Shown in pieces: positions 27,709 to 37,184 of a DNA stretch of 64,000 nucleotides. Source of the stretch: Akkermansiaceae bacterium. Its GTDB lineage: Bacteria > Verrucomicrobiota > Verrucomicrobiia > Verrucomicrobiales > Akkermansiaceae. A model generated the notes under the pieces. The model ran no database searches and was not told the DNA's origin. It saw only the letters and a list, made by a program, of their open reading frames with translations. Made by a program: the position numbers and the translations under genes. The stretch spans positions 1-64,000 of the forward strand of contig CAJIZY010000003.1 of assembly GCA_905181965.1 (NCBI GenBank), in the 5' to 3' direction. Positions within the stretch are counted from its first letter, which is position 1; every line of letters begins with the position of its first letter.

Positions 27709-30267
27709 CTACCTCCGGTAGAGGAAAGCATCGGAAGTCACCAGCGAGGCAATCAAAGCCTTCATGCTTCCTCCGCTCTTACGATAAACCCGGTGCGCTT
27801 CCTGCAAAACTGGCGCATCATTGAGAGTTTCATTTCGCCCCATCCAATAACGAAAGGCATGACGAATAAAGACCTGCTCGACCCGCTCGCTCTCTGAAAG
27901 TTTTTTGATGAGATCGAGTGCGTTCTCCACCGGACCATCCAATTTTGGATCACCCGAATCCACAATCACACCGCTGGTATCGACCGGCTTCCCCAACTCT
28001 GTGGTCCGGTGTAAGCCCGCATGATTAAACATCTCAAAGGGAAGACCGAGCGGGTCCATTTTTGCATGGCAAGTCCAGCAGTAGGTCTCACGCGTCACGT
28101 GCATCCGGGATCGCAGTGTTGTGTTTGGCTGATCCGGCAACATCGCATCCACCGTGATTGGGACATCAGGAATACCCCCACCCAAAAGTCGTTCCCGTAT
28201 CCAGCGGCCGCGCAAGATCGCGTGATTGTCCATCGCATCGGAATGCGACACCAACCACGAAGGATGAGTCAAAATCCCCATCCGCTCGCCCTTGGGGGCA
28301 GTCGCTAAAGTTCGTTCTGGCTTCATTGAACCATTTCCAAAAGAACGATGGCTCACCCGTGCAAAAATCTTTGGCCCCGATATTTTAGCCTCCTTCAGCG
28401 CAGGATTCCCCCTCGTTCCAGCCCCCTTTTTGACGATATTCTGCGCTTTCTTCTTCGCTCCTTCCAATTTCTTTTTCTCGCGGTCCAAACCCTTTTTCGT
28501 CTGCCCATCTTTGGCGACCTTAATCTTAGCGTCCAATACCGTTAGCTCTTCCTTCAGAGCCTCCAAATCAGCAGCCGCTTTCTCCTTAGCAAGCTTATCG
28601 GCCTTCTTTTGCTCTGCAATAGCGGCATTTCTCTCCTCCCTCGTTTTTAGGCCCCCAAAATACTTGCTGTCATTTCGGGTTGCCACCACTTTTTGGGTCG
28701 TCAAAAGCTCTTTCAAGACCTCTTTATCCTCCTCAAGAATGAGCTCGATAAGTCGATCTGTACTCGCGGTGGCATCAAACATAGCCCGGTAGTGATTACT
28801 CCCGCGACCCGAAACTCCGGTTGCGGCCAAGGCCTTGTCGTCCTTACAAATGTATCCACCCAGATCGTGATCAAAGTAATCACGGAAGAAGCGCAAGATC
28901 CGGGGCTTACGAAAGCTATTATCCATCAACATCCGAGTGACCTCACGCTTTACATCTGCTCTGGTTCGCATCCGACCCTCTACAATCGACTCCCGAAGTT
29001 GCTCATCCGGTTTAATATAGGACAGCGCATGATTGACGGCCAAGCCCAACTCCCAGTCCTGCAACATCACTCGACCATCTTTTGATGGCTTTCCACTCAC
29101 CCCTAGTTCCGGACGAAACAAGGCATCGCGATCAAGGAAGATCGCCGAAAGCCCGATAAAAACACCGTCTTCCTTTCCGACTTTCTCGATCGCTTCACTT
29201 GTGACCAGCAAATATTGCTCCAACTCCTTCTCGGTCGGAGGACGAAAGGTCACTGCTTCGAAAACATAATTAACCGCTCTGAGTAAAAGATCCTCCGAGA
29301 GTTGCGAGGCCTTCATCACTTCATAAACCGGCGTCAGCGGACGCTTTACTTTTGTACTGTAGACCAAGGCCGTCGGCAGTCCGCGAAGATCGCCCTTCGG
29401 TCTTATCTTCTCATAAGTTGCGGGATCATCAGTGATCTGCTCTGGATTTGCGATACTCAATGGGCCATAAGCCATATAGCGGAGAATGTCTTCAGCTTTC
29501 CCTAGAATTTGCGTCGCCTCGGCACTATTGACGGTGTGAAAATTTGGATAGTTCTCAAAGCCATGCTTCCTTGCTGAAGAGAGCACTACTGGAACACTCT
29601 TTACAGATGTCGCATAGGCGACGGTTCCACCCTGCCATTTGATAATACGATCGGCACCAAAGTAGAGCTTCAACTCACCTCCATGGTTTGTCGGCACCGT
29701 ATCACCGCGCGTCCGCATTCCGGGCTTTTCAGGGTCATACTCTGGCTCGGTATTGATCAACTCATTGAGCCGCGTGATGTGCTCCTGCGGAGTGACCCGC
29801 CAAATCCGTTTTGGAGAGGCCGGTGGCGCCAACTCGATCCCATCCGGCAGCCTACCAAACAAGAGATCGTGATCCAAAAAATTACCCTTATGAGGATCAA
29901 GATGAGCTTGGAATTCGCCCTTATCCTTCATGACCCGCTGAAGCTCATCGACAATCCAATCTGAAAATTTCAGCCGCTCGATCACCTTTGGCTGTTCCTT
30001 TTTCTTCGGCGGCATTTCTCTCAGCGAAACCTGCGCCCAAATCGATTTCCATAAAGCCGCATTGGTTTCGTCAACCGGCCCCAAATCCTCAAGCGACAAA
30101 TCACCCTTCTTCGTCGCTTCGTCATGGCAATCCACACAATGGTAGTCGAGAAACTCCGCTGCAAAGTCCTTGAAACCAAGCTTCACCGGCTCGCCGGGAA
30201 TGTAGGGTTTCGCCCAGCCAATTCCCACGCCGAGCGCGCATACCACCCCACGCAAAATCATACTCAT
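27709..30267 (-). CDS. DUF1592-type exported c-type cytochrome protein
   Basis: 852 residues with a signal peptide. The N-terminal planctomycete-cytochrome haem site is CVDCH (C44, C47, H48), followed by the DUF1587/DUF1592/DUF1588/DUF1585 series: a PEKxGMRTRGD-like segment near 180, [13 protein letters not shown] near 410, [13 protein letters not shown] near 460, the second haem-type motif [17 protein letters not shown] near 745 and a final YWMGRNET domain. About residues 537-625 form a lysine/glutamate-rich coiled-coil insertion not usual in the family. Such proteins pair with DUF1552 proteins; function is unknown, probably periplasmic redox chemistry on glycans. Three bases downstream of the DUF1552 gene. 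Confidence 0.9.
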   Translation of the reverse strand: MSMILRGVVCALGVGIGWAKPYIPGEPVKLGFKDFAAEFLDYHCVDCHDEATKKGDLSLEDLGPVDETNAALWKSIWAQVSLREMPPKKKEQPKVIERLKFSDWIVDELQRVMKDKGEFQAHLDPHKGNFLDHDLLFGRLPDGIELAPPASPKRIWRVTPQEHITRLNELINTEPEYDPEKPGMRTRGDTVPTNHGGELKLYFGADRIIKWQGGTVAYATSVKSVPVVLSSARKHGFENYPNFHTVNSAEATQILGKAEDILRYMAYGPLSIANPEQITDDPATYEKIRPKGDLRGLPTALVYSTKVKRPLTPVYEVMKASQLSEDLLLRAVNYVFEAVTFRPPTEKELEQYLLVTSEAIEKVGKEDGVFIGLSAIFLDRDALFRPELGVSGKPSKDGRVMLQDWELGLAVNHALSYIKPDEQLRESIVEGRMRTRADVKREVTRMLMDNSFRKPRILRFFRDYFDHDLGGYICKDDKALAATGVSGRGSNHYRAMFDATASTDRLIELILEEDKEVLKELLTTQKVVATRNDSKYFGGLKTREERNAAIAEQKKADKLAKEKAAADLEALKEELTVLDAKIKVAKDGQTKKGLDREKKKLEGAKKKAQNIVKKGAGTRGNPALKEAKISGPKIFARVSHRSFGNGSMKPERTLATAPKGERMGILTHPSWLVSHSDAMDNHAILRGRWIRERLLGGGIPDVPITVDAMLPDQPNTTLRSRMHVTRETYCWTCHAKMDPLGLPFEMFNHAGLHRTTELGKPVDTSGVIVDSGDPKLDGPVENALDLIKKLSESERVEQVFIRHAFRYWMGRNETLNDAPVLQEAHRVYRKSGGSMKALIASLVTSDAFLYRR

Positions 30268-30270
30268 CTT

Positions 30271-31599
30271 TTAAGCCAAGATTTCTTTCAAGGGACCGCT
30301 ACCTGAGTCGAATTTCTTCGCCATTTTTTCGCTCATGTTAAAGCGATCACATGATACTCCCACTGAACCAAGAATGGTGGAGTAAAGTGTATTGATCGGA
30401 CGCTTACCCTCAACATGTGTAAAGCAGCCCGACTTAAAGATCCCGTCACAATTCCCAAGGAGCATAACCGGCCAGTTTGCACCATTCGTATGCTGTTTGT
30501 CAGCATTATTACTGGTGTAAACAATCAAAGTATTATCCATCATCGTGCCGCTTCCCTCTGGCACGCTTTCTAGCTCTTCCATAATCTTGACCAACAGCAG
30601 TGAGTTATACTGGCGGATCTTGATCCAAATCGGATTATCCTTCTGAGTCATATGCCCCAGATTGTGCCCCTGCTTCTCAACCCCCAATCCTTTCCAAGAT
30701 CCGAAAATCTCACCCCGCCCAGATCCAATTGTGAGAACGTTGGTGATGCCAGATTTCAGGGAAGAAATTCCCAAGTCTAAAAGGACATCGTGCCAGTCGG
30801 TTTCAAACTCCGGTGAGGAATAGCGGGCATCCACCTTAGGCGCAAAATTTCGCAGGTGATCAGAAACCTTTCCGAGCCGCTCACGCAACCCGTTCATATC
30901 TTCAAATCCTCCCACAAACTCACCGTAGCGCTGCTTATCCGACAGCGGCAAAGCGCCCCCCTTTGCAGCCGCTAACTGGCCAATTCTCTCCAACATTCCG
31001 GACCGCGCCTCATGCTGCTTGCGGATCTCGCCTTTGGAAATCCCTCCGTAAAGAGTCTGGTAAAGATGGTTCGGATTCGAATGCATGAAGATGGGCTGCC
31101 CAGCTCCGCTCGCCGAAAGGTTTGCAACAGTTGGCTTGGTCTTCATGTTCTCCAGCGAGTCCATCCCGATACACAAATGAGGCAACAAGGTGTCAGGCAG
31201 AGCCTTACTCAGCTCATAATCAATCGTTGAAGCACTAGGTGGCACTCCATCGCTACCACGATATCCACCCAGAGCACCAAAGAAGGCACTGTGCGATGGA
31301 CTAGTATGAATTCCATGCAGACCACTAATGATATGCAAGCGGTCTTTAAACGGCTCTAACGCCGAAATTGGCTCAGGCAACTTCGCCTTCGCGAGGGAGC
31401 TGCTATGTCCCATTCCGTCAGGAATACAGGTTCCGGGCTCAAAGCCCTGATTCTGCATGAAAAAGATCACCCTTTTCGGGCCACCTGATGCGGACGAAAT
31501 CAATTTATTACCATTGCCGAATGAAGGCAGCACGGTGGAACCAAGCGAGGCACCGAAGCCAGCGGCTAAGCTCTGAAGGGTTTTTCTACGAGTCATCAT
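30271..31599 (-). CDS. DUF1552-family exported protein
   Basis: About 443 residues from the ATG at 31599 (a second ATG follows at 31596). A Tat-like signal ([19 protein letters not shown]) is followed by the family segments [45 protein letters not shown] and [25 protein letters not shown]1552 proteins resemble the sulfatase/alkaline-phosphatase fold of the related DUF1501 group and almost always sit beside DUF1592 genes in PVC genomes. Here it is the upstream partner of that pair, with only three bases between stop and start. The 193-bp upstream gap shows no clear motif. Confidence 0.92.
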   Translation of the reverse strand: MMTRRKTLQSLAAGFGASLGSTVLPSFGNGNKLISSASGGPKRVIFFMQNQGFEPGTCIPDGMGHSSSLAKAKLPEPISALEPFKDRLHIISGLHGIHTSPSHSAFFGALGGYRGSDGVPPSASTIDYELSKALPDTLLPHLCIGMDSLENMKTKPTVANLSASGAGQPIFMHSNPNHLYQTLYGGISKGEIRKQHEARSGMLERIGQLAAAKGGALPLSDKQRYGEFVGGFEDMNGLRERLGKVSDHLRNFAPKVDARYSSPEFETDWHDVLLDLGISSLKSGITNVLTIGSGRGEIFGSWKGLGVEKQGHNLGHMTQKDNPIWIKIRQYNSLLLVKIMEELESVPEGSGTMMDNTLIVYTSNNADKQHTNGANWPVMLLGNCDGIFKSGCFTHVEGKRPINTLYSTILGSVGVSCDRFNMSEKMAKKFDSGSGPLKEILA

Positions 31600-31792
31600 A
31601 ACGATATCGGGGTCAAATCGAATCGATTTCCATTTACCGGACATAATTACGCCCAGTTTTGAAACGAGTTATCAACCCAAAAAATGACCCCCAAATAAGT
31701 AAGCTTTTTTAAAATCTCCAAGCTCAAGCTAAAAGACATCTACCCTCTAGAATCGCAAATCAAGTTTCTCGCTTCTTCCCGCAGTCGTGAAT

Positions 31793-32212
31793 CTATTCAC
31801 CTTGAACCATCACCACGATTCGGCGCGAGTGAGGTTGATTCCGATGTTCAAAAAGAAAAAGCCCCTGCCAGGTGCCAAGGGTCATTTGACCATTTATCAC
31901 TGGAATTACTTCGCTGGTCCGAGTGAGAGCCATACGAATGTGGGAAGGCATATCATCGGGACCTTCATAAGTATGGACAAAATACGGTGTATCCTCGGGA
32001 ACAAGGTGGTCAAAAAAAGCATGAAGATCGGTCCGCGCGCTCGGGTCAGCATTCTCCATAATGACGAGGCTTGCGCTGGTGTGCTGCACGAAAACCGTCG
32101 CCGTTCCAGTAGTAATTCCCGCTTCGGCGATGATATTCTCTATTTGGCGAGTAATCTCATATGTCCCTTTTCCGGAGGAACGGACTGAAAGGGTGGCAGC
32201 ATGCGTTGGCAT
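31793..32212 (-). CDS. YjbQ/UPF0047-family protein (secondary thiamine-phosphate synthase)
   Basis: 139 residues. Motifs of the family are TGTATVFVQHTSASL (with the active-site His), NADPSARTDL and GTWQGLFLFEH near the end. Some members can replace thiamine-phosphate synthase weakly; the true role is unsettled. The ATG at 32212 (MPTHAATLSV) is the plausible start; the frame is open to 32266. It is 55 bp downstream of the sigma-factor pair on the same strand. Confidence 0.9.
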   Translation of the reverse strand: MPTHAATLSVRSSGKGTYEITRQIENIIAEAGITTGTATVFVQHTSASLVIMENADPSARTDLHAFFDHLVPEDTPYFVHTYEGPDDMPSHIRMALTRTSEVIPVINGQMTLGTWQGLFLFEHRNQPHSRRIVVMVQGE

Positions 32213-32267
32213 ACGCGGGATCCTGACATGCCGTTGCCGATGAGAGCAAGCCACCCGATTACCCAAA

Positions 32268-32618
32268 TCAGGGCCGAGGAATCGAAACAGGGGCTTTGGG
32301 AGATGTCACAGAATTCCTCACCGGTTGCTTCGGTTCAAAGATAATTGGTTGCCTCGAGGCGTCTTGCTTGGCTTCAGGTCCATTAGGCCACATCAGAACA
32401 ACTGCCAATAAGGCGGCGTAAGCCATCCCTGCTCCAATAAACCATTTACGATTGCCCGCTCCACCAGACACCCGGGAATTCAAAAACCCCTTGGAAGTTT
32501 CTCTCTCATTCCGACGGCTCTGGAATTCCTTCAGAAAATCCTCAAAATACCCATCCCGAGGTTCCTCAAACCGCTTGAGGCGGATGAGTTTTTGGACCTG
32601 TTTTTCTGGCTCGTTCAT
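32268..32618 (-). CDS. Single-span membrane protein, candidate anti-sigma factor
   Basis: 116 residues: a charged cytoplasmic part (~1-55, with a FEDFLKEFQSRRNERE helix), one membrane helix (~58-77, WFIGAGMAYAALLAVVLMWP) and a short proline-rich tail. It starts 12 bases after the stop of an ECF sigma factor, which is the usual place for an anti-sigma. There is no HxxxCxxC zinc motif, so any sigma binding would differ from the ZAS type. In some Verrucomicrobiota such small membrane proteins follow ECF sigma genes, but the function is inferred from position. Confidence 0.7.
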   Translation of the reverse strand: MNEPEKQVQKLIRLKRFEEPRDGYFEDFLKEFQSRRNERETSKGFLNSRVSGGAGNRKWFIGAGMAYAALLAVVLMWPNGPEAKQDASRQPIIFEPKQPVRNSVTSPKAPVSIPRP

Positions 32619-32630
32619 AGGGGGGGGATA

Positions 32631-33230
32631 TTATTTGATGAACTCTTCCAAATGCCCCTGCAATTGCCGGTGCGCATAGAAAAGCCTCGAACGAACGGTT
32701 CCTTCCGATACTTTTAGAATTTTGCTAATTTCGGCATGAGGAATTCCTTGGATATCAAACATCGTAACGACCGCTCTATGGGCATTAGAAAGCGATTGCA
32801 TTGCTTCGTTCAATTTTTTTTGAAGTTCGTTCAAATCGCTTTGGTGACGGGGATTCGCAGCATGTGCTAAATCGACCATCGCCTCATCATTCTGAATTCC
32901 CGAATCAAGGTTATCGAGACTCCACACAGCCCTGCGGTTGCGCTTCTTGAGAAAATTCAAAGTCATATTCGTCCCGATTGCATAGATCCACGTGTAGAAG
33001 GATGATCGTCCGCGAAAACGATTAAGAGATCGGTAGGCTTTCGCAAAAACATCCTGCGTGAGATCGTTCGCATCCTCTTTGTTTGAGGTCATGTGATAAA
33101 TCATCCCGTAGAGTCGCGGACTGTAACGAACGACTAGCTGATCAAAAGCTAAAGTATCACCACTCTGAGCGCGGGACACGAGCACTTCATCCGCATCGGT
33201 GGGAGATTCATTCTCAAACTCGGAAGACAT
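32631..33230 (-). CDS. ECF-type RNA polymerase sigma factor
   Basis: 199 residues. Region 2 (~22-90) carries the DANDLTQDVFAKAYRSL and FYTWIYAIGTNMTLNFL motifs; a linker rich in Asp and Asn follows, then region 4 (~135-190) with a helix-turn-helix GIPHAEISKILKVSEGTVRSRLFYAHRQL. Directs transcription of a small regulon, perhaps under control of the membrane protein encoded 12 bases downstream. An acidic N-terminal 15-residue tail is extra. No target promoters could be recognised. Confidence 0.95.
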   Translation of the reverse strand: MSSEFENESPTDADEVLVSRAQSGDTLAFDQLVVRYSPRLYGMIYHMTSNKEDANDLTQDVFAKAYRSLNRFRGRSSFYTWIYAIGTNMTLNFLKKRNRRAVWSLDNLDSGIQNDEAMVDLAHAANPRHQSDLNELQKKLNEAMQSLSNAHRAVVTMFDIQGIPHAEISKILKVSEGTVRSRLFYAHRQLQGHLEEFIK

Positions 33231-33297
33231 CTATTTTATGGGGTCCGGTGAAGAATCATCCGACACAATCTTAAGGACAAACCAGAGCAACACATGT

Positions 33298-33654
33298 TCA
33301 ATTTATCTCTGAACAAGATCGTTCCAGGATCACGCCAACCCAATCGGTTTCCGGCAAAATGAATTTTTCAACCTCGACACGAACCTTGCTGACCTCGAAT
33401 TCGCCCAGCACTACTGCGGCGATGTCCTGCGCCAGAGTCTCAATGAGATTACGCTCTTTTTCGGCAGCCGATTCACGAACACGATCCGCGACCGCCTTGT
33501 AGTCAACAGTACCCTCAATACCATCAATCTCCGGAAAACGAATCACTTCAAGCGTGAGATGAACGCGCAACTTTTGAGCCTCGGCCCGCTCCTCGGCCGG
33601 CACACCAATATGCGTCAACAATTCCAGACCTCGAATCACGATCTGATCCTTCAT
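33298..33654 (-). CDS. folB: Dihydroneopterin aldolase
   Basis: 118 residues. Converts 7,8-dihydroneopterin to 6-hydroxymethyl-dihydropterin in folate synthesis. Motifs: IVIRGLELLTHIGVPAEER at the N-terminus (substrate-binding), TVDYKAVADRV, and LIETLAQDIA with the conserved glutamate. The start ATG at 33654 overlaps the upstream HAD stop (ATGA), so the genes are translationally coupled. No other folate gene is nearby. Confidence 0.92.
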   Translation of the reverse strand: MKDQIVIRGLELLTHIGVPAEERAEAQKLRVHLTLEVIRFPEIDGIEGTVDYKAVADRVRESAAEKERNLIETLAQDIAAVVLGEFEVSKVRVEVEKFILPETDWVGVILERSCSEIN

Positions 33655-34301
33655 AAGCCCACCGTAGGTTGAATTATGGAATTCTCCAGCCACTGACGGA
33701 AATCTCCGAGGTGATCAAAGAAATGATGAGGGCCGCTTTGCGCTAGCCGCTCGACCGGGTCATACCCCGTGGCCACCGCGACCGACGCAATCCCTCCATG
33801 TTTTGCAGTATCGACGTCGTGGACCATATCCCCTACGAAAGCAGTGTCGGCAACTGATAAATCGTGCGATTTTAAAATGTCGCCAATCCGCTCGCGCTTA
33901 TCAATCACCCCAGCGTAAATTGCCTCAAAATGGCTATGTAGACCAAATTCATGCGCCTGCTCTGTAAAAAGCCCCTCGTCCATGCTGGAGAGAACGAAAC
34001 AGCGAATCTCTTGATCACGACACCAATCGAGCATCTCACGGGCATGAGGTAAAACGGTCACACCTTTTGGCGATAAATTGAACGAAGTGCGAAATGTATC
34101 CTCTAAAGTTTCAATAGGAACACCGGGTAGCACCTCTTCATAAAATTCGGGATACGGAAGCCGGAAACGCTGGCGGAATTCCTCGCGACTAAGCGTAGGC
34201 ACATTGTGCTCACCCAATACCATGTTGGTCGCGTAAAGCGTTGGAGGAAGATCATCGACTAAGGTTCCCGACCAATCAAAAAGGAGCGAACGATATTTCA
34301 T
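33651..34301 (-). CDS. HAD-family hydrolase with a DWSGT active-site motif
   Basis: 216 residues, phosphoglycolate-phosphatase-like with a helical cap (~15-80). Motif I reads DWSGTLVDD: the nucleophile D9 is present but the second Asp (usually D11) is Ser. Motif II is SSMD (~105), motif III the KRERIGDI segment (~138) and motif IV FVGDMVHDV (~155). The missing general acid recalls phosphonoacetaldehyde hydrolase (DWAGT), although that enzyme's cap lysine cannot be placed here. Substrate unknown. Between the DciA-like gene (13 bp upstream) and folB (ATGA overlap). Confidence 0.85.
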   Translation of the reverse strand: MKYRSLLFDWSGTLVDDLPPTLYATNMVLGEHNVPTLSREEFRQRFRLPYPEFYEEVLPGVPIETLEDTFRTSFNLSPKGVTVLPHAREMLDWCRDQEIRCFVLSSMDEGLFTEQAHEFGLHSHFEAIYAGVIDKRERIGDILKSHDLSVADTAFVGDMVHDVDTAKHGGIASVAVATGYDPVERLAQSGPHHFFDHLGDFRQWLENSIIQPTVGL

Positions 34302-34314
34302 GAATCTCTAAATC

Positions 34315-34710
34315 TTAACCGATAGTAAGCCGGAGAAAAGTAACATTTTCAGCCCCCAGCTCGCTTTGGAGTTTGCGCAGTAGGCCTGGCTTAAGTTGCT
34401 CAAGGTGATAACGCATTGCTGGCTGCAACACTTTGAGAGTAAGGCAGCCCTTCCGGAGCGAGACCGGTTCCGTTTGCTTTGCGATTAAATCCCCAGCCAG
34501 CACAGACCACGCCTCTTTGACACGATCCTCGTCTAGCCCTCCTTGAACGCCAATAGATTCAAGAATCGCCTCAATGTGCGCCCCAGCTTCGCTGATATTC
34601 TTTTCGAGGTTCAGCGGTCGGGAAGCGCCAACCCATTGACCAACGACGTCAGCCCGCATATTCTTCCGGGAAATTAATTTCTCTTTCCCGGTGCTAGGCT
34701 TCTGTCCCAT
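34315..34710 (-). CDS. DciA-like protein (DUF721)
   Basis: 131 residues. The C-terminal ~85 residues have the DUF721 pattern: a VKEAWSVLAGDLIAKQTEPVSL helix-strand, CLTLKVLQPAMRYHLEQLKP and a final short strand (VTFLRLTIG). In many bacteria this KH-like domain protein helps load the replicative helicase DnaB. Here it lies 8 bases downstream of the ferredoxin gene and 13 bases upstream of the HAD gene. Which helicase it serves cannot be seen. Confidence 0.8.
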   Translation of the reverse strand: MGQKPSTGKEKLISRKNMRADVVGQWVGASRPLNLEKNISEAGAHIEAILESIGVQGGLDEDRVKEAWSVLAGDLIAKQTEPVSLRKGCLTLKVLQPAMRYHLEQLKPGLLRKLQSELGAENVTFLRLTIG

Positions 34711-34718
34711 GGCTCGGT

Positions 34719-34958
34719 TTAGGAATCCTCGCCGTCATCACCGATCGCTTCGACCGGGCAACCTTCGAGGGCTTCCATGCAAAGAGCGACTTCCTCGTCA
34801 TTCTCAGCCTGTTTATAAACGTAGGAATATCCTTCGTCGTCGGAACGCTGGAAATTATCTGGTGCGGTTTCGCGGCAGAGATCGCAATCGATGCACTGAG
34901 AATCGACGTAGAATTTTCCTGCAACACTTTCGGGGTTTTTGTCTTCAAGATCAGCCAT
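34719..34958 (-). CDS. Ferredoxin, single [4Fe-4S]
   Basis: 79 residues from MADLEDK at 34958. Cysteines C22, C25 and C28 in CIDCDLC and C67 in GCPVEAI make one [4Fe-4S] site; C60 is an extra. The sequence between (APDNFQRSDDEGYSYVYKQ) is the pattern of ferredoxins in which the second cluster is lost. Acidic overall. Electron partner unknown. First gene of the run ferredoxin, DUF721, HAD, folB. Confidence 0.93.
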   Translation of the reverse strand: MADLEDKNPESVAGKFYVDSQCIDCDLCRETAPDNFQRSDDEGYSYVYKQAENDEEVALCMEALEGCPVEAIGDDGEDS

Positions 34959-35071
34959 GGCTTGGTGCGGCAAATGTTCTATCTCTGATCGCAAAGTGCA
35001 ATCACTTTTTCCGAACATGATTCACGGGTTGCAATGATCCGCCGCGGTGACTATCTCTCTTGGCACCAATC

Positions 35072-35899
35072 ATGCAAAATCAGCCCACCGAACCCCAAAA
35101 TGAGCCTCAAAATGACTTTTGGGACCTTGGTGACGACGATCTCGATCCCGATGAGGCAAAAGAATCAAGCCAGCCAAAACAGCAGTCAACCGATTCAGCA
35201 TCCGCTCAAGACACTCCAGCAGCCCCGCTGGAAGAAATTTTGAGCGACCTAGACGATGATCCACTCCCACCCGCTCTTCCTCCCCAAGAGACCGACCCTC
35301 CTGAGACAACGCCTACGCCAAGACGATATCGGGCTAAAGAGACTGGCCGAGAAGCAACCCCCACAACCGAGATCGAAAAAATATTCATTGGCTCGCTTTT
35401 GGCTGTTTTAGTCGGTCTTACGGTTTGGGGAGGCTACACCTATGTCGGCGCTGCTCCAAATGGTAATCTCGCAGAATACAAGGAAGACTTTCCGATTCAG
35501 GGCGAGTCCGTCACCATTGAAAGCGTTGAGACGTGGTGGCGTGAGCCCGTCCGCGGCGGTGGTGATCCCGACGTTGGCGTGGTGGTTGAAGCCCGCCTCA
35601 TCCCCTGTGCCTCCATCAAAATTAGTGAAGGAGGATCGTCTACCTTGCAAGTGAGCTTCCGCGATGGTGAAGACCAACTGATCGGCGACATTCTCAATCT
35701 TTCCGTAAGTAACGGTAAATTTGAAAATGGCTCGAATGAGGCCTTGGTATACGGCACTGACGGATTTACCAATCCCACCACGATCAATCCTTACGTCAAC
35801 CAAGACATCGCTCCCTGGACCCTCGCCATTGTCGAAAGCGCCGACGGGGCCGAGCCCATCGTCAAGACCCGTATCGAAGCGAACCGCAAAGAAAAATAA
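35072..35899 (+). CDS. Single-span membrane protein upstream of hemQ
   Basis: 275 residues from the ATG at 35072. The first ~115 residues are low-complexity and acidic/proline-rich (DDDLDPDE, LSDLDDDPLPPALPP), then one membrane helix at ~113-133 (IFIGSLLAVLVGLTVWGGYTYV) and a beta-rich C-terminal domain of ~140 residues (GESVTIESVETWWREP, VVVEARLIPCASIKI). The domain would be outside the membrane. Unknown family; hemQ starts 6 bases after the stop, so they are one transcript. Confidence 0.7.
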   Translation: MQNQPTEPQNEPQNDFWDLGDDDLDPDEAKESSQPKQQSTDSASAQDTPAAPLEEILSDLDDDPLPPALPPQETDPPETTPTPRRYRAKETGREATPTTEIEKIFIGSLLAVLVGLTVWGGYTYVGAAPNGNLAEYKEDFPIQGESVTIESVETWWREPVRGGGDPDVGVVVEARLIPCASIKISEGGSSTLQVSFRDGEDQLIGDILNLSVSNGKFENGSNEALVYGTDGFTNPTTINPYVNQDIAPWTLAIVESADGAEPIVKTRIEANRKEK

Positions 35900-35905
35900 A
35901 AATTC

Positions 35906-36736
35906 ATGTCCGATAACCCAACTCCCCTCGTGCCCGTCGAAGGCTGGCACGTCATGCATCTTTACTATTCCATCGATCACAGCCAGTGGTCACTTTTATC
36001 CGAAGCCGAGCAACGCCAGGCCAAAACCGAACTCAGCGAATTGGTCCAGGAGATCCGTTCACACAAGGACACTCAACTCCTCGTCTTCGCCGTAGCCACT
36101 CCAAAGGCCGATCTAGGCTTCATGCTCCTCACCCCCGACTTGCATGACTCCACTCATTTTGAAAAGCGTCTCACTCTCGCCTTGGGACCCGACGTCCTAA
36201 CCCCTACCTATTCCTACCTCTCTCAAACCGAGCGCTCAGAATACACCACCACATCCGAGCAATACGGAAAAGACACCCTTGTCGGGGAACAGGGTATGAC
36301 CGAAGGCAGTGAAGAATACGAAGCCGCCCTCAAGGAATTCGACGAACGCATGAAGCACTACCTTCAGCACCGCCTCTATCCAGTTCTCCCCGATTGGCCC
36401 GCGATCTGTTTTTACCCGATGTCCAAGCGCCGCGCGCCAAGCGATCACTACAATTGGTATTCCCTTGATCATGCCGCACGTGCCAAGCTCATGAAGGGCC
36501 ACGCCACCACCGGTCGCAAATATTCTGGGAAAATCCTCCAGCTCATAACCGGCTCCACCGGACTTGATGAGCATGAATGGGGCGTCACACTCCTAGCCAA
36601 GGACACTATTGAAATTAAAAACATCGTTTACGAAATGCGCTTCGATGAAGTCTCCGCCCGCTTCGCTGACTTTGGTGATTTTTACATTGGGATGCAGCTC
36701 CCACTCAACGAACTTTTCAAACGTATTTGTCTCTAG
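35906..36736 (+). CDS. hemQ: Coproheme decarboxylase (HemQ, chlorite-dismutase family)
   Basis: 276 residues. Last step of the coproporphyrin-dependent haem route: it decarboxylates coprohaem to protohaem using peroxide. The motif YPMSKRR (Y170, the catalytic tyrosine) and the proximal histidine H199 in LMKGHATTGRKY are in place. No signal peptide. The presence of HemQ implies haem synthesis through coproporphyrin, consistent with the many cytochrome proteins in the window. It lies between a membrane protein and a lipoprotein in one operon. Confidence 0.93.
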   Translation: MSDNPTPLVPVEGWHVMHLYYSIDHSQWSLLSEAEQRQAKTELSELVQEIRSHKDTQLLVFAVATPKADLGFMLLTPDLHDSTHFEKRLTLALGPDVLTPTYSYLSQTERSEYTTTSEQYGKDTLVGEQGMTEGSEEYEAALKEFDERMKHYLQHRLYPVLPDWPAICFYPMSKRRAPSDHYNWYSLDHAARAKLMKGHATTGRKYSGKILQLITGSTGLDEHEWGVTLLAKDTIEIKNIVYEMRFDEVSARFADFGDFYIGMQLPLNELFKRICL

Positions 36737-36740
36737 CACG

Positions 36741-37184
36741 ATGAAACCTCTCTGGCTTGCCATCTTCGCCTCTCTTCTGTTGGCGTCATGCTCCAGCTAC
36801 CAGCGAGAGTTTAAAGCATCTACAACCGAGTTTCGCTCAGCCAAGCTCAAGACCACTCCCACCGGCCCTTGGAAAGGAACCTGGAAAAGCGAAGTCAACG
36901 GGCATCATGGTCCGCTCTGGTGTATGATTACAAGGGATGAGGCCTCACCCGAAACCTACAACTTCCGCTACCGTGCTGGTTGGGGCTTACTGCAATTCGG
37001 CGATTATACCCACCCCATCACAACCACACAGGAAGATGGAGCCCTTTCCTTGAACCACTCAATGGCTTTGCCCAACAACTTCGGCACCTATCGTATCAAA
37101 GGACGAGTCGGCCCGACACAATTTGAGTGTCGCTTCCAAGGCAATAGTGACAAAGGAACAATGGTCCTTCAGCGCCCCCACTAG
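36741..37184 (+). CDS. Lipoprotein of unknown function
   Basis: 147 residues from the ATG at 36741, four bases after the hemQ stop. Signal peptide with lipobox LLASC (C17). The mature part has a WKGTWKSEVNGHHGPLW strand pattern and a RYRAGWGLLQFGDYT segment, repeated later as YRIKGRVGPTQFECRF; this looks like a small beta-barrel such as a lipocalin-like fold. Its stop overlaps the stop of the convergent gene at 37181-37184 (CTAG). Confidence 0.75.
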   Translation: MKPLWLAIFASLLLASCSSYQREFKASTTEFRSAKLKTTPTGPWKGTWKSEVNGHHGPLWCMITRDEASPETYNFRYRAGWGLLQFGDYTHPITTTQEDGALSLNHSMALPNNFGTYRIKGRVGPTQFECRFQGNSDKGTMVLQRPH

